A DNA stretch of 64,000 bases, taken from assembly GCA_965228435.1 (NCBI GenBank), contig OZ245818.1:1116001-1180000 (forward strand), in the 5' to 3' direction. Below the pieces are notes generated by a model. It was not told the origin of the DNA. It did not search any database and saw only the letters and a list, made by a program, of their open reading frames with translations. Positions 24,534 to 33,079 of the stretch are shown piece by piece. This stretch comes from Hoeflea_A sp965228435. GTDB taxonomy: Bacteria; Pseudomonadota; Alphaproteobacteria; Rhizobiales; Rhizobiaceae. Numbering within the stretch: position 1 is the stretch's first letter; each line of letters begins with the position of its first letter. Made by a program: the position numbers and the translations under genes.

Positions 24534-24781
24534 GAGGAATATCCGTATTAATATTTGAATTTATTGCGTTTTTTACAGTTTTTGCTTGCACCGAAAGAAA
24601 CAGGTGTGGTTCCATCTCAGTCGGCCCCCGCGACTCCTGGCCCCATTTTGGGAAAAGCGGAAAGGCCGCACCCGGAAAGTGAGCCAAGCCCGGCTCCTGG
24701 AACAGCCTTTCGGGGTGCGGATCGGAGCCCAAGCATCTTCATAGCTGTGCTTGTGGCTCCGATCCGTCTGATTCTTGTTGG
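24534..24781 (+). repeat. repeat copy C, upstream of the 62-codon gene
   Basis: Oriented toward the gene at 24832. AT-rich block AATATCCGTATTAATATTTG, middle GTGGTTCCATCTCAGTCGGCC and GGCCCCATTTTG, then GTGCGGATCGGAGCCCAAGC and CTTGTGGCTCCGATCCGT. The closest relative is copy A in the middle and final parts and copy B in the AT block. Confidence 0.65.
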
Positions 24782-24831
24782 GCTCGGTTGCCATTGATCC
24801 ACGGCCCTGAGCGAAACCTCGGAGGGGTTAG

Positions 24832-25020
24832 ATGTTGGACCTCAGAAGAGCTTCACCAAAAGAAATTTCGGAGTTAATCGCGCGCGAGCAGTTGAAACTC
24901 GAGACCTGCGACAATGCGGATCGATGGGAATTGTCTGAACGCATCAATGGCCTGACCAGACTTCTTGATTTCGCCATCACAAGAGAGATTCTTAACTCTC
25001 GTCAATCGTCATCCTCGTAG
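24832..25020 (+). CDS. small hypothetical protein
   Basis: A 62-residue soluble, charged helical protein (MLDLRRASPKEISELIAREQ...). I do not recognise a family. A strong ribosome site (GGAGG, seven bases before the ATG) and position just downstream of repeat copy C support a real gene. The C-terminus is Ser-rich. Another small gene follows 52 bp later on the same strand. Confidence 0.5.
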   Translation: MLDLRRASPKEISELIAREQLKLETCDNADRWELSERINGLTRLLDFAITREILNSRQSSSS

Positions 25021-25072
25021 AAGTCATCGGAACCGCCGTCCAGCAACGTTCCCAGCCGACAATTGGAGAAAC

Positions 25073-25297
25073 ATGATCGTGACCGAGGAACAGGCCAGAA
25101 TGTTCTCGGAATTTATGAATTATCTGAAAGGTGACACAGACTACTATTTCATGGAGCGGAAGGACGCCGGTGAGTGGGGTGTTGGAAAGTATCATTATGA
25201 TCCCGCAAAATACCCGGACCATGTGAGAGGCGGCCATTTTGTAGATTGGGCTGTGTGTCCAGCAGTGTTCGGACCTGTCGAACGGCAAATCTCATAG
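25073..25297 (+). CDS. small hypothetical protein
   Basis: A 74-residue protein rich in aromatic and charged residues (MIVTEEQARMFSEFMNYLKG, then DYYFMERKDAGEWGVGKYHYD). No family recognised. The ATG at 25073 has GGAG five bases upstream. It follows the 62-residue gene and may share its transcript; its 3' end touches repeat copy D. Confidence 0.5.
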   Translation: MIVTEEQARMFSEFMNYLKGDTDYYFMERKDAGEWGVGKYHYDPAKYPDHVRGGHFVDWAVCPAVFGPVERQIS

Positions 25298-25420
25298 AGC
25301 CGGCCCAGCCGGATCCCAATGGCCTTTCTCGTAAAAAAATCAATCGAATGTTCTTGGGACGCGGATCGGTGACCAAACATTTGCAGCCATGCTTGTCGCT
25401 CCGCTCTGTTTAAAAGTCAG
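25297..25420 (+). repeat. repeat copy D, upstream of the small lipoprotein-like gene
   Basis: Contains GAGCCGGCCCAGCC, GGCCTTTC, GACGCGGATCGGTGACCAAAC and CATGCTTGTCGCTCCG in the same order and orientation as the proximal half of copies A-C. The AT-rich half is not recognisable, so this copy is truncated or replaced by the 25073 gene. It points toward the gene at 25499. Confidence 0.5.
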
Positions 25421-25498
25421 CTCGATTGTCGTTCTTTTTGCCTCCGCTGGAGTCAGGCGGGTCCACCCAATCTGTCAAAACGACAGGAAGGACATCGA

Positions 25499-25777
25499 AT
25501 GCGTGCTTTGATCATTCTGCTGGCCTTAGCGGCGATCGGTTCATGCGGATGTCAAACCTTTGATGAAATGTGACCGGAAGAAATACAGGCTCTTGTGCAA
25601 CAGAAAGGCGAAAAGTCTTTGGCCACAAGCCGGGAACTCCGGCATTCCCACAATGCATTCAAAGTTCCATCCAACAGCATGATCGAGATGTTAGCCGCCA
25701 ACGACCGCCTCAGCCAGCAGCAGCACCGTTTGCAGTGTAGATGGCGATACTCTGACCTGCTTTTAGATTTTGACTGA
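25499..25777 (+). pseudogene. small lipoprotein-like gene with in-frame TGA
   Basis: ATG at 25499 follows AGGAAGGA. The first 24 codons give a hydrophobic leader with a plausible lipobox (IGSC) and CGCQTFDEM, then TGA at 25571-25573. The same frame stays open for 67 more codons (PEEIQALVQQKGEK..., MIEMLAANDRLSQQQ) to 25777. A single change of a TGG codon to TGA would explain this, leaving a pseudogene; alternatively the 24-codon peptide is the functional product. TGA read-through is not supported by anything else here. Confidence 0.45.
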
Positions 25778-26294
25778 GGTCGACCATGCCACTATCTCCC
25801 TCAATCGGATCCCGGGCTCGCGGAATCCATCGGGACGGCCTGACTGACAATGGGCACCAAGCCCGCGGTCGGGGACCGGATGGCAACTTCGAGGCTAACC
25901 ACCACATCTGGTCCAGGGTCAATGGATGTAGCTCGTGTCGTTGCTGTGATCCAGGGCGGGTGGAATAACAACAATTTTCAATAGTCAAAGCCGAGAACCG
26001 ACGGCACGCAAATCCATTTCCTGCGACCTGCCTTCTGTGGTGATCAGAAACCGACAGCGCATCTGCTGATCCTGCGGCGCTGACAAAAAAAATTCTGACC
26101 AAGCCTAGTCGCCATATCAGTCCGTTTGATTGTGACCACAATCACCCGATCCAATGAAGTAACTGAATCAATTCAACGATGGCCGCTTTGGCCGTCATCG
26201 ACTGAGCACGACAGCAAACAAGTAACGACGTCATGGGGCCTGTCCTTCGGCGGAAAGACAAGCGCGTTTCGCCTGGTCCTAAATCGTTTGCGGA
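25778..26294. other. no gene recognised
   Basis: About 520 bp with interrupted short frames on both strands. Composition is mixed and no repeat copy was found. It is probably decayed DNA between the lipoprotein-like remnant and the metallo-hydrolase gene. Confidence 0.4.
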
Positions 26295-27155
26295 TTATTG
26301 GCCGTGCCAGATTGAGTAGGCCATGCGCTCAACGTGAGCGGGCAGATTTTCTTCGTACATGAACCAATGGCTGAACTCGGGGAGCTTGACGGTCTGTTTG
26401 AGCTCTTCAACCGACTTGCCTGCCTGCATGCCTTCCCAGACCGCCTTAAACAGCGCTTCGTTGAAGGCAAGGTCTTCAGCCAGTCGCTCTGGCGAAGACC
26501 TGGCCATGTGGCCTGAAATTACAGCATCAATTTCCAGCTCTGCGGTCACACGGCGCAGCGTGTTCAGCGAGCCGATATAGTCATGCGTGTTGAGACGACC
26601 AGGCAGGTTCATCATACCCTGCAGGTGCCAGTCAACGGCCATCAGAAGCTTCTCCTCCGGCATGTAGATTGCGCTGTTGCACTGGCCGTCATTCGGACCA
26701 AAATATCGCATCTCGATGACCTTGCCGCCAAGCTCGATGCGGTGAAGGTCACCGTGGTAAAGCACGTCCGGCTGGACAACACGCATTTCAAGATCGCGGG
26801 CAAGCAATTCCTCGCAGCCTGCATGGGTGATGAATTCTGCACCTTCATCCTTGAAGATTTGACCGCCGCGAGAATGGTCGAAATGCGAGTGGGTATAAAG
26901 CACCTTAACCACCGGCTTATCGGTCAGTTTGGCGATTTCTGCACGCAGGGCTGCAGCGCGAAATTCTTGGTTTGGATCGACGACAAGAACGCCTTCATCG
27001 GTGATCACCGCAAGGCTGGAATAGTGCGCCATGTGGAAATGGTACACGCCAGGCTTCACTTCGGTCATTTCAGGCTTGGGCGCGTCGTTGCCTGCTGCAA
27101 ATGCACCGCCCGCCATAAGCAGGCCAGCACCTAATGCGATCAGTCGATTTCCCAT
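26295..27155 (-). CDS. exported MBL-fold metallo-hydrolase
   Basis: A 286-residue metallo-beta-lactamase-fold hydrolase with a signal peptide (MGNRLIALGAGLLMAGGAFA). THSHFDHSRGG near residue 100 is the H-x-H-x-D-H zinc motif; the later zinc ligands are in MAVDWHLQG and VISGHM. Substrates of this fold range from lactones and thioesters to sulfatase-type esters; none can be chosen here. The ATG at 27155 follows GGAGG; an ATG at 27167 is weaker. It is downstream of a cupin gene on the same strand, and both are divergent from a LysR regulator. Confidence 0.88.
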   Translation of the reverse strand: MGNRLIALGAGLLMAGGAFAAGNDAPKPEMTEVKPGVYHFHMAHYSSLAVITDEGVLVVDPNQEFRAAALRAEIAKLTDKPVVKVLYTHSHFDHSRGGQIFKDEGAEFITHAGCEELLARDLEMRVVQPDVLYHGDLHRIELGGKVIEMRYFGPNDGQCNSAIYMPEEKLLMAVDWHLQGMMNLPGRLNTHDYIGSLNTLRRVTAELEIDAVISGHMARSSPERLAEDLAFNEALFKAVWEGMQAGKSVEELKQTVKLPEFSHWFMYEENLPAHVERMAYSIWHGQ

Positions 27156-27211
27156 TGGGGCCTCCATTTAATTGACGCCCCCCGGACGCTCGCGAGAGGT
27201 CTTTTTGATCA

Positions 27212-27691
27212 TCATTCGATGTCTGGGTCTGGCAGGTACACCACGCCGAACTGCTCTTCGATCATATCGAAATCACGGTCTCCGGTGTGGTTCTGGCGCG
27301 AGGTTTCAGCCATGAAATCCTCAGCCCAATTCCCGGGGAACATATAGCTGATCAGCTTGGCTGGCATGTCGCCTACATTCTTCATGTAATGCGAAACGCC
27401 GCGTGGGCAGTGAACGGAATCCCCTGCGCCAATCTTCTTCACTTCATCACCGATCTTGGCGATCAATTCGCCCGTGATGATGTGGAAGGTCTGGTCTTCC
27501 CATTTATGATAATGGTTGGGAATGAACCCACCGGGACCGATTACGCCGTCGCTGATGACGTACTCCTCCTGCGTCGCATCTTTGCCGACAACCACACCGG
27601 TGTATTCAGTTTCAGACATCCAGAACTTCTTGGAGCCTTCCCATGAACTGATGAGGGTTTGCTTTTTGGTGTCTTCGGTTTTTTCGGTCAC
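27212..27691 (-). CDS. cupin domain protein
   Basis: A 159-residue single-domain cupin. The first motif is in GPGGFIPNHYHKWEDQTFHIITG (metal-binding His, His, Glu and His) and the second in VHCPRGVSHYMKNVGDMP (His). This pattern binds Fe, Mn or Ni in small dioxygenases and isomerases. No signal peptide. It probably forms an operon with the exported metallo-hydrolase 56 bp downstream, controlled by the divergent LysR-type regulator. Substrate unknown. Confidence 0.87.
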   Translation of the reverse strand: MTEKTEDTKKQTLISSWEGSKKFWMSETEYTGVVVGKDATQEEYVISDGVIGPGGFIPNHYHKWEDQTFHIITGELIAKIGDEVKKIGAGDSVHCPRGVSHYMKNVGDMPAKLISYMFPGNWAEDFMAETSRQNHTGDRDFDMIEEQFGVVYLPDPDIE

Positions 27692-27767
27692 TTTTCTTCT
27701 TTCTACTCTTGGGCGCGGGAGAACGTCTTTTTGGGCCTTTATTCCAATATATAATCTCTGTTTTTGT

Positions 27768-27814
27768 TTATAAACTCAATTGAAGTTGTATGATAATGAA
27801 TATAAAGTTTATAA
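27768..27814. promoter_or_regulatory. inverted repeat in LysR/cupin intergenic region
   Basis: TTATAAACT (27768-27776) and its exact inverse AGTTTATAA (27806-27814) are 29 bp apart in the AT-rich region between the divergent cupin and LysR genes. A paired arrangement of this kind is common for LysR-type binding next to the regulator start. Inference only. Confidence 0.4.
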
Positions 27815-27815
27815 T

Positions 27816-28703
27816 ATGGATAAGCTACGGAACATGCGTCTCTTCTGCCGAGTCGTGGAGCTGGGCAGCTTCGTGAAGGTTGCTTCAGATCAGAATGTCA
27901 GCCCGACGATCATCGGGCGGCACATCAACAATTTGGAAAAATCCCTCGCGGTGCGGCTCGTCAACCGAACGACACGCACGATGGAGATCACTGAGGCTGG
28001 CAAACGATACTACGAGGGATGCAAGCGCCTGATCGGCCAAATGGAAGCGCTTGAACAGACCATATCGGATGACCCTGCCCTACCGCCGTCTGGCATCATC
28101 AAGGTCGCTGCGCCTGAAGGAATGGGATCGCCACTCATGCTCGATGCGATAGAGACGTTTCAAGATTTGTATCCGGATATCAGCATTGACCTGCTCCTTG
28201 AAAACACTCCGACTGATGTCGTCAGTGAGAACGTGGATGTTGCTGTTCGACTGGCCACGGTGTTGGAAGATTCCTCCCTGATCGTGCGCAAACTCGGTGC
28301 AACGAATTTGTGCCTGTTGGGCTCACCGCAATACCTGGAACGCTCAGGCCGTCCAGCATGCATGGCTGATCTCAGCAACCATGACTGCCTGCACTTCAGC
28401 ACGGTGCGTTATGGCAGCAATTGGCCCTACATCTCGAACGGGAAAATCAAGAAGTTCAACGCGGACTGGAAATTTGTCACCAATCACACCCAAACCTTCT
28501 TGGATGCGATTGTGCGCGGGTTCGGACTGGGATTGGTGCCGGGTTTATTAGCCCGCCCCTTCGTGCTGTCAGGCAGTGTGGAGACCATTGAGCTGACCGA
28601 GAGTTTCCCGGAGGTCGGTATCTTCGCGGTGCTGCCCTTTCGCGATCTTGTCCCAAAGCGAGTTGCCTTGTTTGTTGATCATCTATCGCAGAGCATAGCG
28701 TAA
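27816..28703 (+). CDS. LysR family transcriptional regulator
   Basis: A 295-residue LTTR of the CrgA/AaeR-like group. N-terminal HTH: MRLFCRVVELGSFVKVASDQNVSPTIIGRHINNLEKSL with RLVNRTTRTMEITEAG, then the effector-binding domain (DISIDLLLENTPTDVV, SENVDVAVRLATV, FLDAIVRGFGLGLVPGLL). The ATG at 27816 starts the conserved fold, though no clear ribosome site precedes it; a TTG at 27780 would add 12 residues. It is divergent from the cupin/MBL pair and is their likely regulator. Confidence 0.92.
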   Translation: MDKLRNMRLFCRVVELGSFVKVASDQNVSPTIIGRHINNLEKSLAVRLVNRTTRTMEITEAGKRYYEGCKRLIGQMEALEQTISDDPALPPSGIIKVAAPEGMGSPLMLDAIETFQDLYPDISIDLLLENTPTDVVSENVDVAVRLATVLEDSSLIVRKLGATNLCLLGSPQYLERSGRPACMADLSNHDCLHFSTVRYGSNWPYISNGKIKKFNADWKFVTNHTQTFLDAIVRGFGLGLVPGLLARPFVLSGSVETIELTESFPEVGIFAVLPFRDLVPKRVALFVDHLSQSIA

Positions 28704-29222
28704 GGTTTTCACCCCAAAGCGGAAAGCAGCCACTTGATGTAGTGACAGAATCCGCAGCTCTGACCAGGTTGTGTGAATTCAGTCCGCGCAGAGCTAGCAA
28801 ACGCAGCGAATCTCTCTTCGACGGATTGCGATGCAGCGTCCGCGGCGGCGGGCTAAAGTGCCGGTTGGTTCCATGGTAGCTCCGACGGTGCCTGCCAGAT
28901 TCCGGTGCCCGCAGCCCGCGGCTCACACTCCGCTTCAACAAAGTCGCGCAAGTATCTCGTGAAAACCCAGGCCTCTCACGGACCATCATCTCTTTGAGCT
29001 TGATGGGCCAGCTCGACGGACGGCGATGATCCGGTCCTAGTCATCCGCCCCGCGGTTGTCGCATTGCACATCGCGGCCGGCAGTGAGCATAACGAGTCGA
29101 GCAGTGGCGTTCCCGGACAACGCTGGTCGCATCCCCTGGCAGAAGTGTCAGGGCTTTGACGTATGCAACCAAATATCAAATTTGGGCCGCACCACTTCCA
29201 TTAATGGTTTAATATCAATATT
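28704..29222. other. no gene recognised
   Basis: About 520 bp between the LysR gene and the convergent RidA gene. Only short frames without family resemblance are present. No repeat, tRNA or strong hairpin was noticed. Confidence 0.4.
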
Positions 29223-29585
29223 TTAGACGGCCTTTTGTTTGGTTTTTGCGGCGACACAAATAATTTCCACGTTGTATCCGCTTGCCCCCAGCTTGGCTTC
29301 GCCGCAAGCGCGAGCTGGTGCGCATCCCTCTGGCATCCATCTGTCCCAGACCTTGTTCATTTCGTCATAGTCTGCGATGTCCGCGAGCCAGATTGTAGTG
29401 TTAAGGATATGGGTTTTGTCCGACCCGACCTTGGCCAAGTGCAAATCGATTTTCTCAAGCGCTTCAGCGGTCTGATCGGCGGTGCTCTTGTTTGCTGTCC
29501 CACATTGCCCGGCCAACCAGATAAGATCGCCATATACAACCATCTGGCTCAAACGTTGCCCTGCCTCAAATCTCTCGATTTCCAT
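29223..29585 (-). CDS. RidA family protein
   Basis: A 120-residue protein of the RidA/YjgF fold. LSQMVVYGDLIWLAGQCGTANKS, TAEALEKIDLHLAKVGSDKTHILNTTIWLADIADYDEMNKVWDRWM and APARACGEAKLGASGYNVEIICVA match the family; the Arg near residue 95 (APARAC) is the one needed for imine/enamine deaminase activity. RidA proteins hydrolyse reactive 2-aminoacrylate or act in catabolic pathways. It stands alone here within decayed DNA. Confidence 0.92.
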   Translation of the reverse strand: MEIERFEAGQRLSQMVVYGDLIWLAGQCGTANKSTADQTAEALEKIDLHLAKVGSDKTHILNTTIWLADIADYDEMNKVWDRWMPEGCAPARACGEAKLGASGYNVEIICVAAKTKQKAV

Positions 29586-30987
29586 TTGATCTTTCTTCGA
29601 ATTTGATAACTGACGATGTCAAGGTGGCGCCGCGCGTTCAGCCCAGATCTACCGGCCCGGCCCGATGTACCGGACGGCACCTTGGCTGCCAAATTAGTGG
29701 TTTCACAACAGTACACAACGCCGAATTGCCCTCATCTCAAGTTGATGATTGACGCGACCAGCCGATAAAGCAACGAAATATGGGCAATATGGATTGACGA
29801 TTTCACACAAGGTGCCCTGAGCGTTCAAACTCCAACGGCGTTGGTAGTAGTACTCGTTGTTGGCGTTCTGAAACCAACGCGAAGGCCGTCTTCTTGGCGC
29901 ATGGGCGGACTTCTATCCGGACCAGGGGACGTCCTCCGCTGGTCCGGTTAAACCTTTTGTTTCTGGCTCGAAGCTTTGGGAAAGCGACATTGTCCCCAAA
30001 CAGTGCCATGGCACTGGGCCGGAAATACCCTTTGCGTGCAGACAGAGTCCGGCCCGTCCTTGTGCCTCTCGCGGCGATGGTTGTGAAGGCCCGCGTTACA
30101 GGACCAAACGGTAAGTGAATGATTGCTCAATCCGATCCCAAACTCTGAACGCATTGAAGATGAATTCTTGGATACGCGGTGCAAAGCCATCGCGTTGACG
30201 TCACAAATAGACTGGTAGGAATGTCTTGATTGCAGTGAATGTCGACCAACAGAGCATGCTTGAACAGGCGGACCATGAGATCTCGGAGCCTGGCTGGATT
30301 TTCGAAGACGGATTTGAGTGGGAAGATACCTCGGATAGGTTTTGGTACGACAGTTCTTTCTAAAGCGATGCGGCAGCAGATCCTGATGCGGCCCACAAAC
30401 TATTGCAGTCAGCAACCGATGGAATGTTCCACACCGAATTCGGTCCGACCGGACCCGAAGACACGGCTGAGAGCTGTGACTACCTCCGACCGCAGCCACA
30501 ATCGGCCGAAAGGTCGTCGTAAGCGGCGCTGGTCCCGAATGCGGAGGAAAACACGGTCGGTTACACTGAATCAAATGGCGCTGAATTCTATGAGTGGTGA
30601 TGGCCAAAGGTGCGGCATCAATCCGCGACACGTCCAAAATGATGAATTTGAGATAGCGGAAAAGTCGCGACGGCCTTTAAGCAATCAGCGCGCGCCGTGC
30701 CGTAGCGTATAATGCGGGTGCTCTCCCAAACCCGATTGATGTATCGAAAACGTCAAGATGAAAGGCATTGTACAGCAAGCACGGCTGACTTGGGTCCTCA
30801 CCCGGATCGCAGAACGCCAGTTCACCTGTCTGGACGAGTTGTTACCCTAGCGTTACGCTGCCTAAAAGCGTAACAGGCTCCACTTGAACAGTACTAGGGC
30901 CCATTCGCCGGACGGTCACAAATTGTTCAACGATGCGTCGATAATCAACGGTTGGACTTAGGTCTGAAAAACCGATTGGGACCCAGT
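29586..30987. other. 1.4-kb stretch with only remnant frames
   Basis: Between the RidA gene and a plus-strand regulator. One short plus-strand frame at about 30226-30363 (with SEPGWIFEDGFEWED) is acidic and ends in a stop, and minus-strand frames such as FENPARLRDLMVRLFKHALL look like gene fragments, but none has a good start or recognised family. The last part holds the perfect inverted repeat at 30852-30874 and the promoter region of the 30988 gene. Confidence 0.35.
30852..30874. promoter_or_regulatory. perfect 8-bp inverted repeat upstream of winged-helix regulator
   Basis: GTTACGCT (30852-30859), seven-base spacer GCCTAAA, AGCGTAAC (30867-30874). It lies about 115 bp before the ATG of the winged-helix/TPR regulator and could be its operator or part of a leader hairpin. 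No U-tract follows. Confidence 0.4.
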
Positions 30988-32550
30988 ATGATTCAGATTG
31001 GCAACTTTAGACTGGACGAAGACAGACTTGAGTTGACGAAAGGTGACGCTCCTGTTCATTGTGAGCCTCAAGTTTTTGATTTGATTATGTTCTTGGTTAG
31101 AAACTCAAACCGAGTGGTAACCAAAGACGAACTAATCGAGGCCGTTTGGAATGGTCGGATCGTCTCAGACGCAACAATATCGGGTTGCATCGCGGATGCG
31201 CGCCGTGCGTTGGGCGACACTGGTCGCAAGCAAGAATACATCAAGACGATACACAGTCGGGGATTCCGTTTTGTCGGGCCCGCCGCCGGAAATCCGCCGG
31301 CCGACTATGCAACGTCTGGTCAAACCCAAGAACTAAGCGCGAGGGAAAGTGAAGTGTCTTCCGGGCCACCGGTAATTGCCGTGGTTTCCTTTTCCCTGGT
31401 CGGCACGAATGAAACGCATGGAGCCATCGCAGAGGCCGTTCCATCGGAACTCATCTCGGCTCTATCCCGGCAACGTGAATTCAAGGTGATCGCGCGGGGC
31501 TCTTCCTTCCGCTTTAATTCGTCGCATTCCGACCCACGGGACATTCGCCGTCAACTGAATGCCCTGTATGTCCTGTCCGGTACAGTTGAACTGGCGTCGT
31601 CGAATATCCGCGTATCCGTCGAGCTAACGGATACCGGAGAATGCCAAGTCATTTGGTCCGAGATATACTCGTCGTCGCTTGACGATGTATTTGTAATTCG
31701 GGAAAAAATCGTAAGAGAGGTTGCAACTGCCGTCGAGCAATACGTTCCATTCTACGAATCCAAGCGCCAGAACCACATCCAAACTGAAATGTTGGACGCC
31801 TGGGGGCATTACCACCGGGCTGTGCGGCACCTATATCGGTTCAACAAATTCGACAACAACATCGCAGAAATGCACTTCCAAAGGGCCTCAGAACTCGATC
31901 CAAGCTTTGCACGGGCCTATGCCGGATTATCATACACTCAGGTCGAAAAATACAACTTGTGGGGAGTATCAGACCAAGCGGTCCATTTGAACCGGGCAAA
32001 GGATATGGCCGAAAAAGCAATAGAGCTGGATCCGTTCGACCCATTCTGCAACCTTGTGTTAAGCCGGGCGAAATGGATCGACCGAAAATTGTTTGAGGCA
32101 ATGAGTTGGGTGGACCGATCAATAGAGTTGAATCCAAACTACGCATTCGCACTATTCAACAGTGGCAAATTCAGAGCGTTTGCTTGCGAAGCCAATCAAT
32201 CTGATGAACTGATTCAAACTTCAATTGGACTCAGTCCGATCGATCCACATTTGCAATCCATGCTTTGTATCCGGGCTATCGCGGCCTTTGCAAAAGACGA
32301 CTCCGAGAATGCGGTACATCACGCGCTCAAGTCGTTAAACGCCCCGAATCCGCATCTGTTGGTGTGCGTCGTCGCGGCGATAGTCTTCAACGCATACGGC
32401 CATCGAGATTACTTGCAGATGGCCTTGAGCCAGATTAAGAAACTGGACTCGAAGTTTTCCAGGGAACGGTTCCTATCGGTCATTTCTTTAACGGACTCCG
32501 CGCGTCAAAATGCGCTCCTCAGCTCGCTTGAATCGTTGGGGTTGGAGTAG
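30988..32550 (+). CDS. winged-helix (OmpR/CadC-type) regulator with TPR repeats
   Basis: A 520-residue protein. Residues 1-100 form an OmpR/PhoB-type winged helix (EPQVFDLIMFLVRNSNRVVTKDELIEAVW, ISGCIADARRALGD, IKTIHSRGFRFV). The centre (about 130-240) resembles the TolB-like/adenylate-cyclase-associated domain (IAEAVPSELISALSRQREFKVIARGSSF, YVLSGTVE). The C-terminal half has TPR-like helices (AEMHFQRASELDPSFARAYAGLSYTQ, AKDMAEKAIELDPFDP). Unlike CadC there is no membrane segment, so it is probably a cytoplasmic one-component regulator. The ATG at 30988 has GGGA upstream. Target genes and signal are unknown. Confidence 0.85.
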   Translation: MIQIGNFRLDEDRLELTKGDAPVHCEPQVFDLIMFLVRNSNRVVTKDELIEAVWNGRIVSDATISGCIADARRALGDTGRKQEYIKTIHSRGFRFVGPAAGNPPADYATSGQTQELSARESEVSSGPPVIAVVSFSLVGTNETHGAIAEAVPSELISALSRQREFKVIARGSSFRFNSSHSDPRDIRRQLNALYVLSGTVELASSNIRVSVELTDTGECQVIWSEIYSSSLDDVFVIREKIVREVATAVEQYVPFYESKRQNHIQTEMLDAWGHYHRAVRHLYRFNKFDNNIAEMHFQRASELDPSFARAYAGLSYTQVEKYNLWGVSDQAVHLNRAKDMAEKAIELDPFDPFCNLVLSRAKWIDRKLFEAMSWVDRSIELNPNYAFALFNSGKFRAFACEANQSDELIQTSIGLSPIDPHLQSMLCIRAIAAFAKDDSENAVHHALKSLNAPNPHLLVCVVAAIVFNAYGHRDYLQMALSQIKKLDSKFSRERFLSVISLTDSARQNALLSSLESLGLE

Positions 32551-32862
32551 TTTCAACTCAAGAACCCTGCTCAAGTCGCGCGCAAGAAGCTGCCGCACTA
32601 TCCGGTCGTTCCTGCTGTACGGCTTGGACGACTGGCGATTGACCAGCAATTCCAGGAACGGGGTCTTGGGTCAGCCTTGATTGCCGATGCGGCCATGCGC
32701 GCTAGGCGTTCGGAAATCGCTGTTACCTTTCTCGAGGTCGAAGCCAAGGATGCAACCGCTGCAGCCTTCTACACTCATTACGGCTTTGCACCGGATCCCG
32801 CCAAACCGCCACGCTTGTACGCCAGCTTGGCCGCATTGAAGCCCGCGTTCGGACTCTCGTGA
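32551..32862 (+). pseudogene. 5'-truncated GNAT acetyltransferase (TacA-like)
   Basis: The frame starts directly after the preceding gene's stop without a proper start codon and reads RKKLPHYPVVPAVRLGRLAID, QERGLGSALIADA and DATAAAFYTHYGF. These are motif A (Q/R-x-x-G-x-G/A) and the C-terminal half of GNAT enzymes of the TacA toxin type, which acetylate aminoacyl-tRNA. The N-terminal third and any antitoxin gene are missing, so this is a remnant of a toxin-antitoxin module. Confidence 0.75.
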
Positions 32863-33079
32863 TTCCCTCTGACCCCAATCTCACTTACCTTCGTCGCCAC
32901 GCTTGAACTCTGACTCTTTTTTACATTTGCGTTTTCCAATGGGCGCATTGCCCGCAGGCTATCGAACCAGCTATCGGGTCAATGTAAATTGTCCCAATGG
33001 GAACCTAGGAACCAGCTTTTGCCGGCCGCAGGCGATTGGGTCCAAATATCATTAGACGGCAATGCCTCGGAGGAAACGA

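Larger units (their letters stand above)
24071..24831. other. intergenic stretch carrying repeat copies B and C head to head
   Basis: No gene is recognised in this approximately 760 bp between the divergent methyltransferase and the small gene at 24832. Nearly all of it is repeat copies B and C with their AT-rich ends facing inward, and about 160 bp of unmatched sequence between them (24372-24533). Confidence 0.5.

Noticed and set aside
25571..25573. TGA as selenocysteine or read-through codon
   Set aside because: No supporting RNA structure or selenoprotein family was seen; a simple nonsense change or a true short peptide is more economical.
25710..26141. 143-codon minus-strand frame
   Set aside because: No ribosome site and no recognisable family; it lies over the lipoprotein-like remnant and decayed sequence.
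30239..30712. 157-codon plus-strand frame
   Set aside because: Basic, low-complexity composition in decayed DNA with competing frames; no start signal or family.
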